A stretch of 64,000 nucleotides of DNA from Halorubrum sp. F4 (GCF_027257195.1 NZ_JAPDFS010000007.1:1-64000), one strand, 5' to 3'. Positions 34,846 through 42,596 are shown, numbered from the stretch's first letter. A program made the numbers and translations. The notes: generated by a model from the letters alone, not told the origin.

Positions 34846-34881
34846 TGAACAATCACCTCGGAGGACGACCCACGACTGGAT

Positions 34882-34912
34882 CGCCCCGCACCCCTCCCGG
34901 GGGACGAACAAC
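34882..34912 (-). promoter_or_regulatory. 5' leader hairpin L14
   Basis: Coding strand: GTTGTTCGT, then CCCCC-GGGA-GGGG-TGC-GGGG. It starts right at the stop of the upstream gene. Confidence 0.72.
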
Positions 34913-34913
34913 G

Positions 34914-35294
34914 CTACTCGTCGATCGGGTCGGGGAAACTGAGGTCCGCGTACAGGACCTCACCGTCGCGGATGATGTACCGTTTGGCCAGCACGGGAAA
35001 GCGGCACTTGGTAAATCCGGCTGTCTGGATGTCGAATTCTTCGTCCGGTTCGAGATATTCTGCGAGCGACCGGAGGAACTCGTGGGTGACGATGCCACCG
35101 TCGTAGTCAGGAAGCCCGTTCTCACGAGCCTCGTACACGTCGAAGCTGTCGTAGCCCCAGATGATCAGTTCGCCGTCGTCGTCCACCTCCCAGTTGAGCG
35201 TCCCGAAGCAGTGGTTCTCACAGAGTTCGCGGACTGCCTGTGGATCCGATACGAGCGCGCCGGTCGATGTCGTTGCGGCTTGGAGTGTTGCCAT
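34914..35294 (-). CDS. Conserved hypothetical protein
   Basis: This 126-residue protein (MATLQAATTSTGALVSDPQAVRELC ... LSFPDPIDE) has LIIWGYDSFDVYEA and FDIQTAGFTKCRFPVLAKRYIIRDGEVLYADL blocks resembling an alpha/beta domain found on haloarchaeal plasmids. Leader L15 precedes it. No catalytic motif. Confidence 0.7.
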   Translation of the reverse strand: MATLQAATTSTGALVSDPQAVRELCENHCFGTLNWEVDDDGELIIWGYDSFDVYEARENGLPDYDGGIVTHEFLRSLAEYLEPDEEFDIQTAGFTKCRFPVLAKRYIIRDGEVLYADLSFPDPIDE

Positions 35295-35317
35295 GGGTTG
35301 TTCTCGGGAGCGGTCTC

Positions 35318-35350
35318 GCGCCCCCGCACCCCTTCAAGGGGGCGAACAAC
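35318..35350 (-). promoter_or_regulatory. 5' leader hairpin L15
   Basis: Coding strand: GTTGTTCG, then CCCCC-TTGA-AGGGG-TGC-GGGGGCG. The clearest example of two G-rich arms competing for one C-rich arm. Confidence 0.75.
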
Positions 35351-35401
35351 CGCTCACGCTGTGACGGCCACAGGATACTGCGTTGCCGACGCGTCGTGCT
35401 G

Positions 35402-35590
35402 TCAGGATTCTTCTTTAGCGTCACCGTCCCTCGTCGTATTCGGTTGGGTGAGAACATCCACCTGCTCGAGGAGCGTCGTCGCGGTGCTAATTCGCTCTCG
35501 ATCAGCGGGCCCCAATTGGTCGGCGTCGATACTGGAGAGGCTGCTAAGCGCGCGGTGGAGTCGATAGCCTGGGGTGTCTCGTGGGTCCAT
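35402..35590 (-). CDS. Small hypothetical protein
   Basis: This 62-residue helical protein (MDPRDTPGYRLHRALSSLSSIDADQLGPADRERISTATTLLEQV) is first behind site G and leader L16. Composition and the conserved upstream context support it. Function unknown. Confidence 0.62.
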   Translation of the reverse strand: MDPRDTPGYRLHRALSSLSSIDADQLGPADRERISTATTLLEQVDVLTQPNTTRDGDAKEES

Positions 35591-35594
35591 GTGT

Positions 35595-35628
35595 GCGCCT
35601 CCGCCAATTTACGGCGCGAAAAAACACC
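35595..35628 (-). promoter_or_regulatory. 5' leader hairpin L16
   Basis: Coding strand: GTGTTTTTTC, then GCGCCG-TAAATT-GGCGGAGGCGC, ending 5 bp before the ATG at 35590. Confidence 0.65.
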
Positions 35629-35678
35629 GGCGGGCAGTCAGCGGGGCGGTCCGGGAGTGATCTCGAACTAGTCTCCAA

Positions 35679-35719
35679 TTAACCAACAGGACGAATCGAT
35701 ATCGGGATTAGTTGGTTAA
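35679..35719. promoter_or_regulatory. Dispersed inverted repeat, site G
   Basis: TTAACCAACA and AGTTGGTTAA arms (one mismatch), 21-bp spacer. It lies between the stop of the zinc-ribbon gene (35733) and leader L16. Confidence 0.83.
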
Positions 35720-35732
35720 ACTGTCACCGTCT

Positions 35733-36620
35733 CTATTGACCGGCTTCGGGTTCGGGCCCATAGCGAGGTGTCCCGCACCGCTGACACTCCCACATGGGCT
35801 GCCCGGTCCACTCGTCGTCGGGGATAGCCTCGAATTCGCGAAATCGATGCTTAGTCTCCCGATCACACTCCCGACACTCGAGGTGAGTTCTGTTTGGGCG
35901 CTCGCGTCGTGGCTGTTCGGTATCGGTCTTGCCAACGGATTCCTGGAGCGCAATCGCCGGCACCAGCCAGAGGTCGTCGTCTGCGTCCTCACGTAGGCTT
36001 GCAAGACGATCTTCGGAGTGAACCCCACTCCCGGTTTCCTCGTAGAGGAACGTCGTGTGCTCGCCGTCGTGACAGGACTGCGTCGTCTCTGTCCACGCCG
36101 TCCGCTCACGAGCAGCCGCGAGCAGCTGATTACCACATTCAGACGTGACCCGTGTCGCCGAGGGGAGCGAGGGCCACTGATCGACAAGCTGTGGGGCCGG
36201 TTCTTCGTCGAGATCATAGATTAGCTTGCAGTCATCGACTACTGGGTCATCATCTGCCCTCGCGAGGAGGGTGGCCGCAGCAGATCCCTTCGCGACGGCG
36301 CCGTAGAACGTCGACGCCTCAACGAGCAGCTGGATGACGTGGAGGAGAGTCCGTTCGGCATTCGACGTGCCCTGCTCGTCGGCTGCTTCGAGATGGTTCG
36401 TGAGACAGAACCGGCACTTCGACTGGCCAGCGGGGATCGACGCTCCACAGGAATCGCACTCGGTCGCAGCTGCTGTCGGGTCGTCTGGATAGCCTGCGTC
36501 GACGCCACCAGAGCGTTGCCGCCGGAGCTCACCACTACTACTGGCGAGTTGGTCGTCGGGAACGTGGGTCGCTTCGCCGAGCGGTCGGAGGGCTTCGTAG
36601 TCGGCGTACTGGTCGGTCAT
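35733..36620 (-). CDS. Two-zinc-ribbon plasmid protein
   Basis: This 295-residue protein has an internal zinc ribbon (CDSCGASIPAGQSKCRFC, about 55-75) and a C-terminal one (CRECDRETKHRF ... WECQRCGTPRYG). The block ATHVPDDQLASSSGELRRQR is one I have seen in proteins labelled biosurfactant protein 1, a name without clear support. A nucleic-acid or protein-binding role is inferred from the ribbons. Confidence 0.72.
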   Translation of the reverse strand: MTDQYADYEALRPLGEATHVPDDQLASSSGELRRQRSGGVDAGYPDDPTAAATECDSCGASIPAGQSKCRFCLTNHLEAADEQGTSNAERTLLHVIQLLVEASTFYGAVAKGSAAATLLARADDDPVVDDCKLIYDLDEEPAPQLVDQWPSLPSATRVTSECGNQLLAAARERTAWTETTQSCHDGEHTTFLYEETGSGVHSEDRLASLREDADDDLWLVPAIALQESVGKTDTEQPRRERPNRTHLECRECDRETKHRFREFEAIPDDEWTGQPMWECQRCGTPRYGPEPEAGQ

Positions 36621-36720
36621 AGAGTGATCTGGCCGTATCATGCTTCGTCTTCGGGTTTAAATAATGGCTCTCACATCAATCAGCCTACAGACATACAACC
36701 GAAAATCAGCAGTGTGGGCG

Positions 36721-37647
36721 TTAGACAGCCAGTTCGTCCAGCGCATCGCGGTGGGTCCGCACGGTGACCACCGAGACGTTCGCAACGTCAGCGACGTCTG
36801 ACTGGGTGAGCCACATTCCGTCTTCGCGTCCGGCCTTGTACAGACAGGCTGCAGCGAATCCGGATGGCCGAACCCCCGTTGTTGCTCCGGTCGATTCGGA
36901 TGCTTCCGCCAACTGCCGAGCCCGCTGCCGGATCTGATCGGAGACGTCGAGCTCCGAGGCCAACTGCGGAACGAACGCACTCGGCGTCACGGGCTGGGCT
37001 GGCAGGCCGAGTTCCGTATTCAGCGTCGTGTATGCGTTCGTCACCCGCGATTGCTCGACGCGCGCCGACTCGGTGATGTCGTCGAGCGTTCGCGGCCGCC
37101 CGTTGCACCGACACGCTCCGTAGACACTCGCGGCGGCCATCGCCTCGATTGAGCGGCCCTGCAGGAGATCCTCGTTCTGAGCGCTGCGGAATAGCTGGCA
37201 GGCCTGGTCACGGATCGTCTCGGATAGTTCGAGCGCACTACTGATCCGGCGGACTTCACTAAGCCCGTGTGCGAGGTTGCGTTCAGCTTTCGACTGAAAC
37301 CGCCCACGGGTCTGTTCACGCCGCATCCGAGCGAGCCGCCGTCGCTTCTGTCCTGAGAGTTCGTTCCCGTTCGCATCGGTCCCGCGGCCGATCTCCGTCG
37401 ACAACCCTCGATCGTGTCGTGCCGCCGTCAACGGAGCGCCCGTTCGCTCCCGTTCGTCTTCGTCGAACCCTCGCCACTCTGGCCCGTGGTCGATCCGCTG
37501 CTCGTCGATGACCAGCCCACAGTCCTCGCAGATGGTTTCAATCGCATTGGTGGTGACCCGGCCGTCGCACTCGGGACACTGGTTCGCACTCGATTCCGTC
37601 TGGACGTCTTCGTCGAACGCCGTCTCGTAGATGTCTCTGGTTGCCAT
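36721..37647 (-). CDS. tfb: Transcription initiation factor IIB
   Basis: This 308-residue TFB has an N-terminal zinc ribbon (CPECDGRV ... CEDCGLVID), a B-finger region (GPEWRGFDEDERERTGAP), and two cyclin folds (about 115-205 and 210-300). It bridges TBP-bound promoter DNA to RNA polymerase. Haloarchaea often carry extra TFBs on megaplasmids. It has its own leader (L17), and a plasmid TBP lies at 60.4 kb, so a dedicated TBP-TFB pair is possible. Confidence 0.93.
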   Translation of the reverse strand: MATRDIYETAFDEDVQTESSANQCPECDGRVTTNAIETICEDCGLVIDEQRIDHGPEWRGFDEDERERTGAPLTAARHDRGLSTEIGRGTDANGNELSGQKRRRLARMRREQTRGRFQSKAERNLAHGLSEVRRISSALELSETIRDQACQLFRSAQNEDLLQGRSIEAMAAASVYGACRCNGRPRTLDDITESARVEQSRVTNAYTTLNTELGLPAQPVTPSAFVPQLASELDVSDQIRQRARQLAEASESTGATTGVRPSGFAAACLYKAGREDGMWLTQSDVADVANVSVVTVRTHRDALDELAV

Positions 37648-37690
37648 GAATACACACGAGGGGATACACGCAAATCGCGCCTCTCGGAAT

Positions 37691-37725
37691 GCCCCTCACC
37701 CATCAGGGGGGCAAATACACACCAC
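37691..37725 (-). promoter_or_regulatory. 5' leader hairpin L17 (tfb)
   Basis: Coding strand: GTGTGTATTTG, then CCCC-CCTGATGGGTGA-GGGGC. Upstream of tfb by 43 bp. Confidence 0.6.
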
Positions 37726-37850
37726 GGAGGACGGCGCTGACACCGATGGACTGCGGTGGCGAAAGCCCGGCCGCGCAACGGCGCGTAGCGCCGTGAGCAG
37801 CCCGGACCGTGGAGGTGGTGGGAGGTGGCGGTGACTGCGTACACACCAGC

Positions 37851-37873
37851 AAAAAAAGGGGGCGTCGCCCCGG
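37851..37873 (-). terminator. Hairpin plus poly-T terminator
   Basis: On the minus strand GGGGC-ga-CGCCCC-like stem is followed by seven T. It lies directly after the rpa 3' remnant. Confidence 0.6.
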
Positions 37874-37918
37874 CTATTCCCACCAGCGGCCGCATTCTGG
37901 GAATTCGAGGGAGAATTC
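37874..37918 (-). pseudogene. Remnant of rpa 3' end
   Basis: The last 14 codons read EFSLEFPECGRWWE-stop, matching the C-terminus of the intact RPA-like protein (DIHFPERGRWWEA). The DNA repeats over about 27 bp (37877-37903 versus 39814-39840, three mismatches). No upstream rpa sequence remains, so this is a detached 3' end. Confidence 0.65.
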
Positions 37919-37995
37919 AATAGATGAATAATTGGCCTCTTTCTGTTTAGTTTCGACTACTCTTGCCAGTGCAGAAATACTATCGAGTCCGATAG

Positions 37996-38160
37996 TTAGT
38001 CCTGCTTAGATTCAAGTTCTTCTACCCGCTGTTTTAGTTCCTCTATCTCATTTTCCTTCCCGCCGCCAGTAGCGCGATTGATAAATGCGACTACACCGAC
38101 AAACACGGGTACTGAAACTAGCAGGAACAGGAGGAGGATGAACCAAACTTCGGGACCCAT
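37996..38160 (-). CDS. 54-residue single-pass membrane protein
   Basis: The protein has an N-terminal transmembrane helix (VWFILLLFLLVSVPVFVGVVAFI, written here as residues 5-27) followed by a short linker and a charged coiled-coil helix (ENEIEELKQRVEELES). Too short for many gene finders. It lies in the segment bracketed by rpa 3'-end copies. Confidence 0.6.
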   Translation of the reverse strand: MGPEVWFILLLFLLVSVPVFVGVVAFINRATGGGKENEIEELKQRVEELESKQD

Positions 38161-38264
38161 GTTTGGGGGTTAGTTAGATACTCAATTGATTCTTTCGTAC
38201 TCGATGCAGTTTTCGCCCCAGCACCAGCTAGACGGTTCTACTGGATTGATCAAATCTGGTACTA

Positions 38265-38477
38265 TTATATGTCGCATGAGTGCTGTCGAATCCGCTCTGG
38301 CAAACCGAATTTCTCACAGACGGGGCACTCTTGCAGCGGTGTTGGTGGTTGGTTCTCCCATTCCTCCAGCGCAGCCCTGAGATGGTGCTCAACCTCGTCT
38401 GATTCAGTACGGGTCAGGGCCTGCACGAGATGCATTCGCAGTCGCTCACGGCTTGTCGTTGTCTGCTGATCACTCAT
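38265..38477 (-). CDS. Small zinc-binding hypothetical protein
   Basis: This 70-residue protein is helical (MSDQQTTTSRERLRMHLVQALTRTESDEVEHHLRAALEEW) with a C-terminal CPVCEKFGLPERIRQHSC, a possible CxxC...HxxxC zinc site. Start at 38477 follows leader L18. Confidence 0.68.
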   Translation of the reverse strand: MSDQQTTTSRERLRMHLVQALTRTESDEVEHHLRAALEEWENQPPTPLQECPVCEKFGLPERIRQHSCDI

Positions 38478-38504
38478 AACTGATTTTTGGAGGACAAATT
38501 GTAT

Positions 38505-38540
38505 CGCCCTCCGCCCTTCTGAGGGCTCAAAAAACACCAC
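38505..38540 (-). promoter_or_regulatory. 5' leader hairpin L18
   Basis: Coding strand: GTGTTTTTTGA, then GCCCTC-AGAA-GGGCG-GAGGGC; alternative 3' arms. A degenerate inverted repeat (TAATCAACC / GGTGGATTA, 38556-38579) lies where other units have a TTAACCAACA site. Confidence 0.68.
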
Positions 38541-38614
38541 GGACTACGAATTCGTCCTAATCAACCGTTGGTGGTGGATTAGCGGATAAGGAAAGTGCTG
38601 ACGTGAATGGCTGG

Positions 38615-39586
38615 CTATGAATGGCGAACATCGGGTTGTAGTGGTGAAATTTGCTCCCATCGAGCGTGATGCTCGATGCAGAGGGTGACTAGATTATCGA
38701 GTGCATTCGCTTGTTCGTAGTCAATCTCACCGGTTTCGTCTCTGAATGACCGCAGCGGGACAATATGGTGTACGTGGAGGTCGCGTCCGTACTGGTTTCG
38801 GTGGCTTGCCCGTGTGTGGTCACAGTTCGGGCGCTGGCACTCGAATCCATCTCGTTGTACCGCTCTTTCACGCTGCTGACTCCATTTCGGACCATACCAC
38901 AAGCGATCCCGCTCTTTTCCACCGACCCACCGCGGATGATCAGAGCCACAATACGGGGTATGTGGCTCGTAGCCTGCGGTCGTGATTGCTGCATCCCACC
39001 CACCAAACTCTCGAAGATAGCCCTTGATCGAGTACTGTCCGTGTTCGTCTAAATCAGCAATTGCTGGGACGTGACCGAGTTCCTCAGTGAGTCGATGAAT
39101 CTCTGCAAGAAGGTCCTCTCGTGGGATTTCCTCATTATGTGGTTCGAACCCAGCACTCCGTAGGGCGTCGTTCCAGCTTCCAAACCGCTTGCTGGCAGTT
39201 TTCCGCGAGTATTTCCCGTGGTTGTTCATCTCGTCGACCGTTGGTGGATGGCCGAGTCGATCGGCAAGCGCCTGAATAGCTTCGATAATCTGGTCTTTTG
39301 GGACGTTCGTGGGGCGTTTGACCTCGAGATCTGCTGCCCGTAGAGCGTCATTCCACGTTCCAAAGTGGCTCAGATACGTACTTCGCGAGTATTCTCCCCC
39401 GGTGTTCATCTCGCTCATCTCCGGCGGGTGGCCTTTCTCGGTGGCAAGCCGTTGGAGTTCAGTTATCAAGTCCTCTTCTTGGCGATCATCGCGGTGATAC
39501 CACGAGATGTGTCCGGCTTTCTTGCTGCCCGTTTCGAAGTCTTCCCCGCAGAATTCACATACGTACTCGTTCGTATCCTCGGACAT
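38615..39586 (-). CDS. HNH endonuclease with homing-type repeats
   Basis: This 323-residue protein starts with a zinc finger (CEFCGEDF ... HISWYH), then three repeats of about 55 residues (each like LGHPPTVDEMNNHGKYS followed by FGSWNDALRSAGFEP), as in HNH-repeat homing endonucleases. The C-terminal HNH domain has HVHHIVPLRSF and NLVTLCIEHHARW, with CQRPNC/CIEHH zinc ligands. It lies in the segment flanked by rpa 3'-end repeats, which suggests site-specific mobility. Start at 39586 behind leader L19. Confidence 0.87.
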   Translation of the reverse strand: MSEDTNEYVCEFCGEDFETGSKKAGHISWYHRDDRQEEDLITELQRLATEKGHPPEMSEMNTGGEYSRSTYLSHFGTWNDALRAADLEVKRPTNVPKDQIIEAIQALADRLGHPPTVDEMNNHGKYSRKTASKRFGSWNDALRSAGFEPHNEEIPREDLLAEIHRLTEELGHVPAIADLDEHGQYSIKGYLREFGGWDAAITTAGYEPHTPYCGSDHPRWVGGKERDRLWYGPKWSQQRERAVQRDGFECQRPNCDHTRASHRNQYGRDLHVHHIVPLRSFRDETGEIDYEQANALDNLVTLCIEHHARWEQISPLQPDVRHS

Positions 39587-39611
39587 AGCTGGTTCAAGGA
39601 CGCGATACTGT

Positions 39612-39640
39612 CGCGCCCGTACCCCTCCGGGCGCAAGATA
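39612..39640 (-). promoter_or_regulatory. 5' leader hairpin L19
   Basis: Coding strand: TATCTT, then GCGCCC-GGAG-GGGTAC-GGGCGC, upstream of the HNH gene. Confidence 0.68.
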
Positions 39641-39744
39641 GACCGTGCCGAACCACTCGCTGGATCTCTCGACCCCAGCCACAGTTCGTGGAATGTCAGC
39701 TCAAGGTCGTGGCTGCGCGCGCAGCGACGCGAGCACGGAGCGGA

Positions 39745-39766
39745 GGGTGGGGCGGTGGGGTCTGGG
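39745..39766 (+). other. Potential G-quadruplex
   Basis: Four runs of at least three G with loops of 1, 4 and 3 bases (GGG-T-GGGG-CGGT-GGGG-TCT-GGG). It lies between the HNH leader and the rpa stop. A weaker G-rich run occurs at 37809-37838 beside the rpa remnant. Confidence 0.5.
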
Positions 39767-39807
39767 TCGGTCCGGCGCGTAAGAAAAAAGAAGACTACGT
39801 CAGCAGG

Positions 39808-40674
39808 CTATGCTTCCCACCAGCGGCCGCGCTCCGGGAAGTGGATATCCGACCAGCCAGTCAGCGCGATTGAGCACCGACCTTCGTACCAGTTCTTGGC
39901 TGCTGCCCGAAACCGCACTGTCTGACCTTCACGCACCACTGTCTGCTGTGATTTCTCCCAGCAGGTGAACTTGATTTTCCCGCTATCATCCGCTATCAGC
40001 CCGACTTGCTGAATGGCGCTACTGCTGGGAGACCAGAGTTCGATTATCTCGCCTTCGACCGTCACCTCACCGACCGGGACGTCCGGCACGTCCGCGATGG
40101 GCACGATCGCCCCCGGCGCCGCCTTTAGTTCCTCGAGGGTCTCCAGCACCGCCTTCGTGACGTCCCGCCCGCGCTGCACCTTCTCGGCCAGTTGCTTCGC
40201 GACGACCGCTCTCGACCAGCCGCCCTGTACTTCGTCGCTGATCCGCATCGCCTGCTTGTTCACCGCCGCGAGTTCCTCCTGCGTCAGCTTCTCTCGGGGA
40301 TCCGTGCGCTCCACCGGTTCGGGCTCGTCCCGGCCACACTGCTCGACGACGACCTCCCGCGTCCGCTTCGCGCGTCCCTCCTGCTTACTGAGTTCCGCCT
40401 GGGCACTGATGTGCTCCAGCTCGGCTTCCCGGGCCTCGATGCGCTCTTCCTGTTCGAGGGTCTTCCCGAACAGGTGATCCGGACCTTCCTCGACCCGCGC
40501 GTCCGGATGGTTGGAATCGACTTTCGCCTGCACTTCCATGTCGACCGTCGCCCGGAACTCCGGCGTCTCGTCGACGACCTCGAAACCGTCCTCGTCGACC
40601 TCGACGTCATCGTGTTTCTCGAAAGCCTGTTCATCGACCGAAACTACATCCGTGGTGACGTTCTTACTTGACAT
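39808..40674 (-). CDS. rpa: RPA-like OB-fold ssDNA-binding protein
   Basis: This 288-residue protein has a disordered acidic N-terminus, a charged helical middle (residues 70-190) and a C-terminal OB fold (about 195-288: VEGEIIELW, IKFTCWEKSQQTVVREGQTVRFRAAAKNWYEG). Such RPA-family proteins protect ssDNA and are frequent on haloarchaeal plasmids. A T-rich stretch after the stop (39782-39793) may terminate it. Its 3' end is duplicated at 37874-37918. A 670-bp structured region lies upstream. Confidence 0.83.
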   Translation of the reverse strand: MSSKNVTTDVVSVDEQAFEKHDDVEVDEDGFEVVDETPEFRATVDMEVQAKVDSNHPDARVEEGPDHLFGKTLEQEERIEAREAELEHISAQAELSKQEGRAKRTREVVVEQCGRDEPEPVERTDPREKLTQEELAAVNKQAMRISDEVQGGWSRAVVAKQLAEKVQRGRDVTKAVLETLEELKAAPGAIVPIADVPDVPVGEVTVEGEIIELWSPSSSAIQQVGLIADDSGKIKFTCWEKSQQTVVREGQTVRFRAAAKNWYEGRCSIALTGWSDIHFPERGRWWEA

Positions 40675-41348
40675 TGGAATCACTCACAGGTGATTTCCGA
40701 CGAAGGCGCTCACGCGCCCGACACCGCGATGCTACAACATCGCGGATTTCCTCGACGACAACGACCGACAGACTCGTCTGCGCGCTCTCGCTCGCGCCTT
40801 CGCGAGCGCCCTGTGGGCGCGAGCGAGAGCGCGCCCGAGGCGGACGACCATCCAGCACCGCGCGCCGACCCGCCCGGAGCGAGCGGCCAGCGGGATATGC
40901 CCGCTCGTGTCCGGCCCGATGTGCGGGTTCGTGTCCAGAGCGACTGTCGTCGAGAACGCGCGCCGCGGTGTGGCGCGCGACAGCGCAGGCGGCACCAAGC
41001 GCTGGAACGCGAAAGCCCGCAAGGGGCGCAACCGACGGGGATACCCGCTGGCGCCGAGGGCACATGCATTTTAGCCCGGAACGGGCGCGGGCGGTGCGGA
41101 GAGCGCCCGCACGCCCGGAATGGTCGGTCGCGAGCGACGCGGAGGGCGGCAGCGGCGAGCGGGGCGGGCCGTCACGTACACACCTGTCCAGCTGGCCGCG
41201 ACACTCGGCGATCCAGCTACCGTCCTGGCGGACTCAGAAAGGGCGAGGCCGTCTCGGTCGTCCCCCGACCCCGCAAGCACCACAGGCACGAGGAGCGCAG
41301 CGGTGGTCGCGGGATGCCGAGCGGCCGAGGGCTTTCAGAAACTGTATT
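40675..41348 (-). other. GC-rich structured region upstream of rpa
   Basis: These 674 bp contain long open frames on both strands, but their arginine-rich products are a GC artefact unlike neighbouring acidic proteins, so I call no gene. It holds several hairpins: CCGCGATG/CATCGCGG (40724-40745), an 18-bp perfect inverted repeat (40781-40833) and CGCGCGCC/GGCGCGCG (40957-40979). It could be a long rpa leader, a structured RNA, or a DNA element. Confidence 0.5.
40781..40833. repeat. 18-bp perfect inverted repeat in rpa leader
   Basis: Arms CGCGCTCTCGCTCGCGCC and GGCGCGAGCGAGAGCGCG with a 17-nt loop that itself can fold. About 107 bp upstream of the rpa start. Confidence 0.75.
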
Positions 41349-41678
41349 TCAATCGTCGTGCTGCGCGTTCAATTCTGTAAGGAACTGGCCGGCTGCTGTC
41401 CCGATACGAACACCGTCGACGTTACGCATCTCGAGGTCATGCGTAGCAGTCCGAAAGGGGTGGTGGTCGACGAGGATGCGATGGATAACGGTTCGGACGG
41501 GGCCGGTCCCGTACCTATCGACGACAGTAGCCATCATCTCGTCAAGATGCGCGTCCCGGTGCTCCGTCCGGGGATGCTGTGCGCGTTCGAGGATGAGTTC
41601 GACCACGTCATCAACTGATGCGTGCTCGGGATTCTTCGTTCGTTCACAAACGTCGTAGAGAGCGTCGTTATCGGACAT
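41349..41678 (-). CDS. Hypothetical protein
   Basis: This 109-residue helical protein (MSDNDALYDVCERTKNPEHASVDDVVELILERAQHPR ... LNAQHDD) has no recognised domain. GAAGTGATTTGGA upstream of the ATG at 41678 supports the start. It follows the PIN gene by 31 bp on the same strand. Confidence 0.65.
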   Translation of the reverse strand: MSDNDALYDVCERTKNPEHASVDDVVELILERAQHPRTEHRDAHLDEMMATVVDRYGTGPVRTVIHRILVDHHPFRTATHDLEMRNVDGVRIGTAAGQFLTELNAQHDD

Positions 41679-41709
41679 TCCAAATCACTTCGAAGGATCC
41701 TCCATGGTG

Positions 41710-42222
41710 TCAGGGCTCTTCGAGCAATGAGCGAGCTCGCTGCACGTAACTGTTCGCGCCCCAGCTACGGGCGTCACTGATCGCATCGAGGAGCAACCGG
41801 GCATCGGCAGCTGATAGGTGTTCAGTTCGAACGAGAACCGAGAGTAGCGTCGGTGTCGTGACGAGTCGGGTATCAGCGAGTGAGGCGTGAATCAAGCCAA
41901 GTTGGTTGAACTCGTCACAGAGGAAGAGTGCAGCATCGAGATCGTTCGCGAGCGTGACCGCCGCGTTCTCACCGTCATCGAGCGGAAACTCGGCATCGAG
42001 GTCCACCGACTGTGTCGTGAATGACTCCGTTTGGTCGAGGACGGCGGACGCGGCGTGGCCATGGACGTCATCGTAGGAGGCGATCTCTCGGAGTTCATCG
42101 ATGACCGCCGTTGGGACGACGACCTCGTACCGGGAGAGACAGAGTGCGAGTGGATCAGGATCGTCGTCAGTAACGATCCCGAGACTCACGAGGGCGGAGG
42201 CGTCTGCGATAAGCCGCGACAT
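41710..42222 (-). CDS. PIN-domain ribonuclease toxin candidate
   Basis: This 170-residue protein has PIN-type acidic residues: Asp7 (LIADASALVSLG), Glu43 (VIDELREIA), DDGENAAVTLAN (Glu84) and Asp103 (LFLCDEFN). It starts one base after the stop of the RHH gene, so it is the toxin half of a type II pair. PIN toxins cut RNA; the target is unknown. The C-terminal helical extension (TTPTLLSVLVRTEHLSAADARLLL) is usual for this PIN subgroup. Confidence 0.82.
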   Translation of the reverse strand: MSRLIADASALVSLGIVTDDDPDPLALCLSRYEVVVPTAVIDELREIASYDDVHGHAASAVLDQTESFTTQSVDLDAEFPLDDGENAAVTLANDLDAALFLCDEFNQLGLIHASLADTRLVTTPTLLSVLVRTEHLSAADARLLLDAISDARSWGANSYVQRARSLLEEP

Positions 42223-42525
42223 CTAAGCGTCGGCGACCTCGTCGACGAAGTCCTCGTCCAGTTGCTGTTTCAACACTCGGAGGTTTGCCGCCTCCTCGGC
42301 GCCGACGAGCGCTTTGAGTTGCTCGAAGGTGATCTCATCGTCGTAATAGGCGGCAGCGATCTCCTGGGTGAGTGCGTCGTCGTGAGCGGCGTCTTGGAGG
42401 TACTCCCGAAGCGCGGTCACGAGGACGTCTGTTCGGTCTTCCCCGAGGACTGCGGCCAGTGCGTCGGCCCGGTCGATGAGCCGATCGGGGGCCCGAAACT
42501 GCACGCGCTTCTTATCGGTGCTCAT
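42223..42525 (-). CDS. RHH antitoxin for the PIN toxin
   Basis: This 100-residue protein begins with a ribbon-helix-helix motif (KRVQFRAPDRLIDRADALAAVLGEDRTDVLVTALREYL) and has a C-terminal toxin-binding helix region (FEQLKALVGAEEAANLRVLKQQLDED). Start ATG at 42525. Two direct 15-bp repeats upstream (42528-42542 and 42565-42579) are likely its operators, so it should repress its own operon. Confidence 0.84.
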   Translation of the reverse strand: MSTDKKRVQFRAPDRLIDRADALAAVLGEDRTDVLVTALREYLQDAAHDDALTQEIAAAYYDDEITFEQLKALVGAEEAANLRVLKQQLDEDFVDEVADA

Positions 42526-42527
42526 AA

Positions 42528-42579
42528 TGTGTACATTGTGAGCCAACGCACTTAGCCGTTTTCGTGTGTACGATGTGAG
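42528..42579. promoter_or_regulatory. Tandem operators of the RHH/PIN operon
   Basis: TGTGTACATTGTGAG (42528-42542) and TGTGTACGATGTGAG (42565-42579) differ at one base and are 37 bp apart, bracketing the promoter and touching the start codon. Confidence 0.65.
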
Positions 42580-42596
42580 CGTCACTCGGTCGAGCG

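Noticed and set aside
38556..38579. A tenth TTAACCAACA site
   Set aside because: The local repeat (TAATCAACC/GGTGGATTA) has different arms and spacing; at best a decayed copy.
40668..41658. Long plus-strand open frames over 40.7-41.7 kb
   Set aside because: Products are Arg/Ser/Pro-rich, unlike the acidic proteins around them, and several frames are open at once, which is a GC-content artefact.
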